From an uncultured Collinsella sp. (GTDB taxonomy: Bacteria; Actinomycetota; Coriobacteriia; Coriobacteriales; Coriobacteriaceae): a stretch of DNA of 5,684 nucleotides. The position numbers and the translations under genes are program-made. The notes under the pieces were generated by a model. The model did no database searches. It was not told the origin of the DNA and was given only the letters and a program-made list of their open reading frames with translations. Positions 1-5,625 of this stretch are shown here, in pieces; position 1 is the first letter of the stretch, and every line of letters begins with the position of its first letter. The stretch covers positions 1 to 5,684 of the forward strand of contig USCJ01000100.1 in assembly GCA_900553215.1 (NCBI GenBank), read 5' to 3'.

Positions 1-1128
1 GTGAAGCAGGGAGGCGTGTTTGCCGCAATGAAAGCGCCGTCGGAAACGGCGGAGCAGGCAGAAACAGCGGCAAAGCTGCTGGGCGGCGAGATCGTCGGCG
101 GCGCCGTCGCGGTCCTCTTTGGTCTGGCCTACAGCAAGATCAAGTGGCTGTTCCCGCCCGTCGTGACCGGTACGGTCATCTTCTCCATTGGCGTCTCTCT
201 CTATCCCACGGCCGTCAAGTACATGGCCGGCGGCATGGGCACGCCGCTGTGGGGCACCCCGCAGGCCTGGTGCGTCGCTCTTATCACCTTCGCCGTGGTC
301 TTTGCGCTCGCCAACTTTGGCAAGGGCACGCTCAAGCTGGGCTCCGTGTTCTTTGGCATGATCGTTGGCATGATCGTCTCCATCCCCTTTGGCATGATCG
401 ACTTCTCCAGCGTCGCCACCGCTCAGGTCTTCGCCCTTCCCAAGCTCATGCCCTACGCGCTCGAGTTTGATCCCGAGGTCTGCATTACCCTCGCCGTCGT
501 GTTCCCCATGGTTGCCATCCAGGTTATCGGTGACGTCTCCGCCGCCTGCCTGGGCTCCATCGACCGTATGCCCACCGAGCGCGAGCTCTCCGGCGCTATC
601 GTGTCGCAGGGCCTCACCTCTATGGTCGGCGGCCTGCTGGGCGGTCTTCCCACCAGCGCCCTTGGCCAGAACGTGGGCATCATCTGCTCCAACAAGGTCG
701 TTAACAAGTGGGTCTTTGTGATCATCGCAGCCGTCTTTGCCATCGCCGGTCTGTTCCCGCAGCTCTCTGCCGTCCTTTCCGCTATCCCGCAGCCCGTTAT
801 CGGCGGCGCGACCGTCGGCGTCTTTGGCACCATTACCATGAACGGCGTGCGCATGTTCACCCGCGAGGGCCTCACGCAGCGCACTACCACCATCGTCGGT
901 ACCTCCGTCGTCTTTGGCCTGGGTATCTGGATGGCCAGCGGTTGCCTTGCCGGCGAGGGTATGCCCGCCTGGGTGTCCACCGTCATCGGCTCCAATGCCG
1001 TAACCCCCACCGCCATCATGGCCATTGTCCTTAACCTGATCCTTCCGCAGACGCCGGTCGTGGCTCAGCACATCGATGCCGCCAAGGACGCTGCCGTGGA
1101 TCTGGTCTTGCCCGAGAGCAAGAAGTAA
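1..1128 (+). CDS. NCS2-family nucleobase (xanthine/uracil/urate-type) permease, 5'-truncated
   Basis: Inner-membrane permease of the nucleobase-cation symporter-2 (NAT) family, expected to import a purine or pyrimidine base with H+ or Na+. The 375 visible residues are mostly hydrophobic segments with short loops. FPPVVTGTVIFSIGVSLYP (about 51-69) is typical of the family. The signature Q-N-x-G lies at 223-226 (LGQNVGII), after a Q-x-x-G-D helix at 174-178. Relatives are usually about 430-480 residues. The reading frame is open to base 1 and the first membrane segments are missing, so the gene very probably begins upstream and the GTG at base 1 is only an in-frame codon. It ends in TAA at 1126-1128. 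Two usual acidic binding-site positions carry Gln here (see findings). The ssnA-ygfK neighbourhood favours a purine substrate such as xanthine or urate, but specificity cannot be read from sequence. Family call is firm; substrate is open. Confidence 0.9.
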   Translation: MKQGGVFAAMKAPSETAEQAETAAKLLGGEIVGGAVAVLFGLAYSKIKWLFPPVVTGTVIFSIGVSLYPTAVKYMAGGMGTPLWGTPQAWCVALITFAVVFALANFGKGTLKLGSVFFGMIVGMIVSIPFGMIDFSSVATAQVFALPKLMPYALEFDPEVCITLAVVFPMVAIQVIGDVSAACLGSIDRMPTERELSGAIVSQGLTSMVGGLLGGLPTSALGQNVGIICSNKVVNKWVFVIIAAVFAIAGLFPQLSAVLSAIPQPVIGGATVGVFGTITMNGVRMFTREGLTQRTTTIVGTSVVFGLGIWMASGCLAGEGMPAWVSTVIGSNAVTPTAIMAIVLNLILPQTPVVAQHIDAAKDAAVDLVLPESKK

Positions 1129-1144
1129 CCAATTCGGTGCTATT

Positions 1145-1176
1145 CGTCGGCGGACGCATCGCCTCGTCCGCCGACG
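1145..1176 (+). terminator. Perfect 12-bp GC-rich hairpin after the permease stop
   Basis: Arms 1145-1156 (CGTCGGCGGACG) and 1165-1176 (CGTCCGCCGACG) are exact reverse complements around an 8-base loop (CATCGCCT). The stem starts 16 bases after the permease stop. No T-run follows, so it is not a classical intrinsic terminator. T-less hairpins after genes are common in high-GC Actinobacteria, where they may terminate, pause or protect mRNA 3' ends. The structure is certain as sequence; its role is inferred. Confidence 0.5.
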
Positions 1177-1179
1177 TCA

Positions 1180-1218
1180 TGCGGCGCCAAGCCGCACTTC
1201 AAAGGGTTTGTCCCTTTG
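1180..1218 (+). other. Two tandem small hairpins in the permease-ssnA gap
   Basis: Hairpin one pairs 1180-1185 (TGCGGC) with 1191-1196 (GCCGCA) around a 5-base loop. Hairpin two pairs 1200-1206 (CAAAGGG) with 1212-1218 (CCCTTTG) around TTTGT. They follow the 12-bp hairpin at once and precede a third structure at 1221-1267, so nearly all of 1145-1267 can fold. No T-tract follows either one. Function unknown; they may belong to one larger leader RNA ahead of ssnA. Confidence 0.4.
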
Positions 1219-1220
1219 GT

Positions 1221-1267
1221 GAAGCGTTGACGGGAGAGGGCCCGTTTCCGGTGTAGGCCGGCGCTTC
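1221..1267 (+). promoter_or_regulatory. Candidate three-way-junction leader RNA upstream of ssnA
   Basis: An outer stem GAAGCG (1221-1226) pairs with CGCTTC (1262-1267). It encloses two hairpins: ACGGG (1230-1234) with CCCGT (1241-1245), and CCGG (1248-1251) with CCGG (1258-1261). Linkers are only 3, 2 and 0 bases. This layout resembles a small three-way-junction RNA 57 bases upstream of the ssnA start. I do not recognise a known riboswitch class, and the conserved core of the purine riboswitch is not evident. A TTGACG at 1227-1232 could be a -35 element, but no good -10 follows. High-GC DNA forms short stems easily, so this is a hypothesis. Confidence 0.3.
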
Positions 1268-1312
1268 GCACTTCCGCTATGTCAGAGGTGTCAAACCCCG
1301 CCCCTGATGTTG

Positions 1313-1319
1313 AAGGGAG
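1313..1319 (+). promoter_or_regulatory. Ribosome binding site of ssnA
   Basis: AAGGGAG sits 5 bases before the ATG at 1325. An in-frame ATG at 1307 would add six residues but has no purine-rich site upstream, only a C-rich run. The site therefore fixes the start at 1325, which also gives the family-like N-terminus MLLVANGSVFTR. Confidence 0.8.
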
Positions 1320-1324
1320 CATTC

Positions 1325-2680
1325 ATGCTTCTGGTCGCTAACGGTTCCGTCTTTACCCGCAACACTCAGACCCCGTTCATTCCCAACGGTGCGGTCGCCA
1401 TTGACGGAGATACGATCGTCGAAGTGGGCCCCGAGCGCGAGCTCAAGGCCAAGTACCCGGATGCCGAGTACGTCGACGCCCAGGGTAACCTCATCATGCC
1501 CGGACTCATCAACTGCCATACCCACATCTACTCGGGTCTGGCCCGCGGCCTTGCCATTAAGGGCTGCAACCCCACCAACTTCCTGGAGAATCTTGAGCAG
1601 CAGTGGTGGAAGATCGACGATAACCTGACGCTCGACGGCACCAAGGCCAGCGCCTATGCCACGATCCTGGATTCCATCCGCGATGGCGTCACCACGATCT
1701 TCGATCACCACGCGAGCTTCTGCGAGATTCCGGGAAGCCTCTTTACCATTAAGGATGCAGCTCAGGAGCTGGGCATGCGTTCGTGCCTGTGCTACGAGGT
1801 CTCCGATCGCCGCGGCCAGGAAAAATGCGACCAGGCCATTGCCGAGAACGCCGAGTTTGCCCAGTGGGCCGCCAAGGAGCGTCGCGATAACGACAACCAC
1901 ATGATCGCCGCCATGTTTGGCGGACATGCCACCTTTACGCTGTCGGACGAGACCATGGATAAGATGGCCGAGGCCAACAACGGTCTGACCGGCTTCCACA
2001 TCCACGTGTGCGAGGGCATGAACGACGTGTGGGACTCCCGCCTCAACCGGGGCGGCATCAGCCCCGTCGAGCGCCTGCTGCAGCACAACCTGCTGGGTCC
2101 CGACACCATGTTGGGCCACTGTATCCACGTGACGCCTGCCGAGATGGATATCGTCAAGGAGTCCGGCACCTGGCTCGTTAACAACCCCGAATCCAATATG
2201 GGCAACGCCGTGGGCTGCGCCCCCGTGCTCGAGTTCTTCCGCCGCGGCATCCCCGTGTGCATGGGCACCGACGCCTACACCCACGATATGCTCGAGAGCC
2301 TCAAGGTCTTTCTGATCATTCAGCGCCACAACGCCGCCATGCCCAACGTGGGCTGGTGCGAGGCCATGACCATGCTGTTCGAGAACAACGCCAAGATGGC
2401 CAGCAAGTACTTCGATCGCAAGCTCGGTGTGCTTGAGCCCGGCGCGGCCGCCGACGTCATCGTTATGGACTACAAGCCCTTTACGCCGCTGAGCGAGGAG
2501 AACATCGACGGCCACATGCTCTTTGGCATGATGGGCAAAAACTGCCGCACCACCATCATCAACGGCCGCGTCCTGTACAAGGATCGCGAGTTCGTTGGCA
2601 TTGATGAGGACAAGATCAACGCGTGGACCATGGCTGAGTCCAAGAAGCTCTGGAGCACGCTCAACGGTCGCACCTACTAA
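1325..2680 (+). CDS. ssnA: SsnA, putative cyclic amidohydrolase (aminohydrolase)
   Basis: Cytosolic metal-dependent amidohydrolase of the guanine deaminase/chlorohydrolase (Atz/Trz-like) superfamily, 451 residues, close to the roughly 440 usual for SsnA. An N-terminal beta-sandwich piece leads into the metal-site strand G-L-I-N-C-H-T-H (His65, His67). The other expected ligands are His225 or His227 in HIHV, His265 in LGHCIH and Asp316 in GTDAYTHD, so the catalytic set looks complete. The C-terminus returns to the sandwich (PGAAADVIVMDYKPFTPL). Substrate is not proven for this family; hydrolytic deamination or opening of a purine-derived ring is inferred. In E. coli ssnA lies beside ygfK and xdhD and was first linked to stationary-phase viability. 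In gut anaerobes ssnA and ygfK are part of a cluster tied to urate breakdown. Here it lies 196 bases after a nucleobase permease and 149 bases before ygfK, same strand. Codon use matches the upstream gene. Confidence 0.92.
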   Translation: MLLVANGSVFTRNTQTPFIPNGAVAIDGDTIVEVGPERELKAKYPDAEYVDAQGNLIMPGLINCHTHIYSGLARGLAIKGCNPTNFLENLEQQWWKIDDNLTLDGTKASAYATILDSIRDGVTTIFDHHASFCEIPGSLFTIKDAAQELGMRSCLCYEVSDRRGQEKCDQAIAENAEFAQWAAKERRDNDNHMIAAMFGGHATFTLSDETMDKMAEANNGLTGFHIHVCEGMNDVWDSRLNRGGISPVERLLQHNLLGPDTMLGHCIHVTPAEMDIVKESGTWLVNNPESNMGNAVGCAPVLEFFRRGIPVCMGTDAYTHDMLESLKVFLIIQRHNAAMPNVGWCEAMTMLFENNAKMASKYFDRKLGVLEPGAAADVIVMDYKPFTPLSEENIDGHMLFGMMGKNCRTTIINGRVLYKDREFVGIDEDKINAWTMAESKKLWSTLNGRTY

Positions 2681-2695
2681 TTCACAAGTAGATTC

Positions 2696-2731
2696 GCGCG
2701 CGTCAGATGTTTCGCCGCATCCGACGCGCGC
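2696..2731 (+). terminator. Strong GC hairpin 15 bases after the ssnA stop
   Basis: GCGCGCGTC (2696-2704) pairs perfectly with GACGCGCGC (2723-2731). After one A-C mismatch, GATG (2706-2709) pairs with CATC (2718-2721), leaving an 8-base loop. No T-run follows. Its distance from the stop is almost the same as that of the hairpin after the permease, which suggests a shared role as a T-less terminator, pause site or mRNA stabiliser between genes. If it terminates, ygfK would need a promoter in 2732-2815, and I see no convincing one. Confidence 0.5.
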
Positions 2732-2784
2732 ATAGGCGGCCTCCGCGGGGTCGCCGGCGCTGTGCTAGCGCTACACCGTATTTG

Positions 2785-2810
2785 CGCCCGCCGCGCGGTC
2801 TCGCCGGGCG
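2785..2810 (+). other. Weak inverted repeat in the ygfK leader
   Basis: CGCCCG (2785-2790) is the reverse complement of CGGGCG (2805-2810), with a 14-base GC-rich spacer. It ends 6 bases before the ribosome binding site of ygfK, so it could affect translation start. It is short and lies in very GC-rich sequence, so chance is a fair explanation. Confidence 0.2.
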
Positions 2811-2816
2811 TTACAG

Positions 2817-2823
2817 AGAGGAG
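2817..2823 (+). promoter_or_regulatory. Ribosome binding site of ygfK
   Basis: AGAGGAG lies 6 bases before the ATG at 2830. The same frame is open back to an ATG at 2707, but those 41 extra codons encode an Arg/Pro-rich stretch lying over the intergenic hairpin, unlike the YgfK N-terminus. The site therefore selects 2830. Confidence 0.85.
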
Positions 2824-2829
2824 CTCACT

Positions 2830-5358
2830 ATGAGCGACATCATGAGGCCGATCCCGTTTTCGCAGCTGATGAACTGGATCATCGAGGAGCACAAGACCCA
2901 GGACGCCATCTTTGGCGTGCGCAAGATGGTCACGACCAACCAGGAGGGTGCGCTTCCCATTTTTGACGAGCGCATCGAGACTCCGTTTGGCCCGGCCGCC
3001 GGCCCCAATACGCAGCTTGCCCAGAACATCGTGGCATCCTATGTGGCTGGCTCTCGCTTCTTTGAGCTCAAGACCGTCCAGGTTATGGACGGCGAGGAGC
3101 TCTCCAAGTGCGTCAACAAGCCCTGCATCGTGGCGCAGGACGAGTGCTACAACTGCGAGTGGTCGACCGAGCTCGAGGTTCCGCAGGCCTTTGCCGAGTA
3201 CGTGAAGGCATGGTTTGCCTGCCACCTGATCGCTCGCGAGTACGGCCTGGGCAGCCCGGACGGCTTTGTCTTCAACATGTCCGTGGGCTATGACCTGGAG
3301 GGCATTAAGAGCCCCAAGGTCGACGCGTACATCGAGGGCATGAAGGATGCCAGCGGCTCCGACGTCTGGAACGAGTGCCGTGCCTGGGCGCTTGCCAACC
3401 TAGACAAGTTTGAGCATGTCGACGCTGCGTTTGTCGAGTCCATCCCGGCACGCGTCTCCAACTCCATCACCGAGTCTACCCTGCACGGCTGCCCGCCGGC
3501 GGAGATCGAGCGCATCGCGACCTATCTGATCACCGAGAAGGGCCTCAACACCTACATCAAGTGCAACCCCACGCTGCTGGGCTATGAGTTTGCCCGTCAG
3601 CGCCTCAACGAGCTGGGCTTTGATTACATCGTCTTTGATGACACGCACTTCCGCGAGGACCTGCAGTGGGTCGACGCCGTGCCCATGTTCGAGCGCCTGA
3701 TTGCCCTGTGCGCCGAGCGCGGCCTGGAGTTTGGCGTCAAGCTGACCAACACGTTCCCCGTCGACGTGACGAGGAACGAGCTGCCTTCCACCGAGATGTA
3801 TATGTCCGGCCGTTCGCTGTTCTCGCTGACCATCGAGGCTGCCCGCCGCATTACCGAGCAGTTTGACGGCAAGCTGCGCATCAGCTACTCCGGTGGTGCC
3901 ACGGTCTACAACATCCGTGCCCTGTACGATGCCGGCATTTGGCCCGTTACCCTGGCGACCGACGTACTCAAGCCCGGTGGCTACGAGCGCTTTAGCCAGA
4001 TGGCCAGCGATCTGGACGGCAAGCCGTTCGCGGGTGTCTCTCTCGAGGCCGTGACCGCGATCCAGACCGACTCACTCACCAACCCGCTCTACAAGAAGCC
4101 GCTGCGCCCGCTGCCCGATCGCAAGGTCGCCGGCAAGAGCCCGCTTTCCGACTGCTTTACCACGCCGTGCCGCACGAGCTGCCCCATCCAGCAGGATATT
4201 CCCGCCTACCTGGCGGCTGTTGACGAGGGCCGCTACGAGGACGCGCTCAACATCATCATCGAGCGCAACGCCCTACCGTTCATTACCGGCACCATTTGCC
4301 CGCATCCTTGCGGCCGTGCCTGCGAGCGTGCATTCTATGAGCCCGAGGGCGCCCAGATTCGCGCCAGCAAGCTCAAGGCCGCCCGCGAGGCCCTGACCGC
4401 CGTGCTGCCCAAGCTGCGCGCCCAGGCCATCGCCAACGACGGCGAGCACAACGTTGCCGTGATCGGCGGCGGTCCGGCCGGTCTGGCGACGGCGTTCTTC
4501 CTGACGCGCGCCGGCGTGCCCGTCACCATCTTCGAGGCCCGCGACTCGCTCGGCGGCGTAGTCCGTCACGTGATCCCCGAGTTCCGTATCGCGAGCGACG
4601 ATATCTCCCACGACGCCGAGCTTTGCCTGGCCTTTGGTGCCAAGGTGCAGCTCAACGCTCGCGTGGAGTCCATTGACGAGCTCAAGGCTCAGGGCTTTAC
4701 CGACGTGGTCGTGGCCACCGGTGCCTGGATGCCCGGCTCTGCAGGCTTGGGCGAGGGTGCCGAGCTCGACGTGCTGGAGTTCCTCGAGGCCGCCAAGAAG
4801 GGCGAGAAGCTCGAGCTGGGCGAGGACGTCGTGGTCATCGGCGCCGGCAACACCGCCATGGACGCGGCCCGCGTGGCCAAGCGCCTGGCAGGCGTGAAGA
4901 ACGTGCGCCTGGTGTATCGCCGCACCAAGAAGCAGATGCCCGCCGATGAGGAAGAGCTCGATCTTGCTCTTGCCGACGGCGTTGAGTTCTGCGAGTTGCT
5001 GGCGCCCAAGGCGCTCAACGGCGCCGTGCTGACCTGCGACGTCATGGAGCTTGGCGAGCCGGACGCTTCCGGAAGAAGAAGACCGGTAGAGATCCCGGGA
5101 TCTGAATTTGTCCTGGATGTAGATACCGTTATCATGTCCCTTGGAACTTCACCGAACCCGCTGATTTCTTCAACGACCATCGGTCTGGATGTCAATAAGA
5201 GAAAATGCATTATTGCGGACGAAGAAACCGGAAAGACATCAAAAGATGGTGTATACGCAGGTGGAGATGCCGTTACCGGAGCAGCTACCGTTATCCTGGC
5301 TATGGGTGCAGGTAAAGCAGCAGCAAAAGGTATCCATGAATTCCTGAGCAATAAATAA
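2830..5358 (+). CDS. ygfK: YgfK-type oxidoreductase fused in frame to a GltA/GltD-like C-terminus (hybrid)
   Basis: 842 residues. YgfK is a flavin and Fe-S oxidoreductase thought to move electrons for purine/molybdenum hydroxylase metabolism; it was also implicated in selenate reduction in E. coli, hence the name 'putative selenate reductase subunit'. Residues 1 to about 430 form a barrel-like domain of dihydroorotate/dihydropyrimidine dehydrogenase type (ECYNCEW 105-111, HGCPP 219-223, KCNP 244-247, YSGGA 353-357, DVLKPGG 378-384). Next come the GltD-type Fe-S cysteines 442, 447, 451 and 490, 494, 498. The FAD site G-x-G-x-x-G is at 546-551. The NAD(P) site G-x-G-x-x-A is at 671-676, with an Arg pair at 697-698 that could contact NADPH phosphate. 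From about residue 748 sequence, codon use and G+C switch to a GltA-like ending with the closing FAD motif GVYAGGDAVTGAATVI (807-822). E. coli YgfK has about 1030 residues with a C-terminal ferredoxin-like region; none is present here. The hybrid is probably an assembly product, so only the first part should be taken as this genome's ygfK. Confidence 0.8.
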   Translation: MSDIMRPIPFSQLMNWIIEEHKTQDAIFGVRKMVTTNQEGALPIFDERIETPFGPAAGPNTQLAQNIVASYVAGSRFFELKTVQVMDGEELSKCVNKPCIVAQDECYNCEWSTELEVPQAFAEYVKAWFACHLIAREYGLGSPDGFVFNMSVGYDLEGIKSPKVDAYIEGMKDASGSDVWNECRAWALANLDKFEHVDAAFVESIPARVSNSITESTLHGCPPAEIERIATYLITEKGLNTYIKCNPTLLGYEFARQRLNELGFDYIVFDDTHFREDLQWVDAVPMFERLIALCAERGLEFGVKLTNTFPVDVTRNELPSTEMYMSGRSLFSLTIEAARRITEQFDGKLRISYSGGATVYNIRALYDAGIWPVTLATDVLKPGGYERFSQMASDLDGKPFAGVSLEAVTAIQTDSLTNPLYKKPLRPLPDRKVAGKSPLSDCFTTPCRTSCPIQQDIPAYLAAVDEGRYEDALNIIIERNALPFITGTICPHPCGRACERAFYEPEGAQIRASKLKAAREALTAVLPKLRAQAIANDGEHNVAVIGGGPAGLATAFFLTRAGVPVTIFEARDSLGGVVRHVIPEFRIASDDISHDAELCLAFGAKVQLNARVESIDELKAQGFTDVVVATGAWMPGSAGLGEGAELDVLEFLEAAKKGEKLELGEDVVVIGAGNTAMDAARVAKRLAGVKNVRLVYRRTKKQMPADEEELDLALADGVEFCELLAPKALNGAVLTCDVMELGEPDASGRRRPVEIPGSEFVLDVDTVIMSLGTSPNPLISSTTIGLDVNKRKCIIADEETGKTSKDGVYAGGDAVTGAATVILAMGAGKAAAKGIHEFLSNK

Positions 5359-5421
5359 GATGTTTGTGGTGTCTTTTTAGACAGAGCATTTGCAGATGTT
5401 TTGAGATAAGTATAGAAGAGA

Positions 5422-5455
5422 GGTGTCACCTGTAATAACGGGTGGCATCTTTTTT
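5422..5455 (+). terminator. Rho-independent terminator after the gltA-like end
   Basis: GGTGTCACC (5422-5430) pairs with GGTGGCATC (5441-5449) over 9 bp, with two G-T wobbles and a 10-base loop. Six T residues follow directly (5450-5455). It lies 63 bases after the stop of the hybrid gene and separates it from the leuC-like gene. This classical U-tailed design differs from the T-less hairpins in the GC-rich half. Confidence 0.85.
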
Positions 5456-5495
5456 GCAGATAAAAGTTTTGCCCATAAAATACACGGCAGTTTTG

Positions 5496-5524
5496 TTGTA
5501 ATTTACCAATATTTATGCTATGAT
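5496..5524 (+). promoter_or_regulatory. Sigma-A type promoter with extended -10 for the leuC-like gene
   Basis: TTGTAA (5496-5501) serves as the -35 (4 of 6 consensus bases) and TATGAT (5519-5524) as the -10 (5 of 6), with an ideal 17-base spacer. TGC directly before the -10 makes an extended -10. The start of transcription would fall near 5531, giving a leader of about 95 bases. The region is AT-rich and lies just after the terminator, as expected for a new transcription unit. Confidence 0.7.
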
Positions 5525-5538
5525 AAAAAACAGGTTTA

Positions 5539-5596
5539 AAATCCGCAAAAGGCGGGATTTCAATGCCAGAGTATGCAGAAAGAAAAGTTTCTGCAT
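5539..5596 (+). promoter_or_regulatory. Two hairpins in the leuC-like leader
   Basis: The first pairs AAATCCGC (5539-5546) with 5552-5560, with one bulged G at 5554. The second is a perfect 9-bp stem, ATGCAGAAA (5573-5581) with TTTCTGCAT (5588-5596), around GAAAAG. The second ends 14 bases before the AGGAGG site, so it does not cover it. Neither has a T-tract, so no terminator form is visible. They may stabilise the leader or bind a regulator; no known leader class is recognised. Confidence 0.4.
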
Positions 5597-5610
5597 GAAA
5601 CACGAGAATG

Positions 5611-5616
5611 AGGAGG
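5611..5616 (+). promoter_or_regulatory. Ribosome binding site of the leuC-like gene
   Basis: A full AGGAGG core lies 9 bases before the ATG at 5626. A second in-frame ATG at 5632 is 15 bases away, which is too far for good spacing, so 5626 is preferred. Confidence 0.85.
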
Positions 5617-5625
5617 AAACAAGAC

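Noticed and set aside
1221..1267. Purine riboswitch upstream of ssnA
   Set aside because: The three-way shape and context suggest it, but I do not see the conserved core bases or the loop-loop pairing sequences of that class, so no riboswitch name is given.
1277..2515. 412-codon open frame on the minus strand opposite ssnA
   Set aside because: It mirrors ssnA in GC-rich DNA, has a low-complexity Gly/Val/His-rich translation with no recognisable family, and ssnA itself has full catalytic motifs and a ribosome binding site.
2707..2829. Upstream extension of ygfK by 41 codons
   Set aside because: The extension is Arg/Pro-rich, overlaps the intergenic hairpin and lacks a ribosome binding site; the ATG at 2830 has a good one and gives the YgfK N-terminus.
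5563..5598. Possible 11-residue leader peptide (MPEYAERKVSA) before the leuC-like gene
   Set aside because: It contains no leucine codons, has only a weak upstream purine stretch and no attenuator with T-tract, so it does not fit an amino-acid leader peptide.
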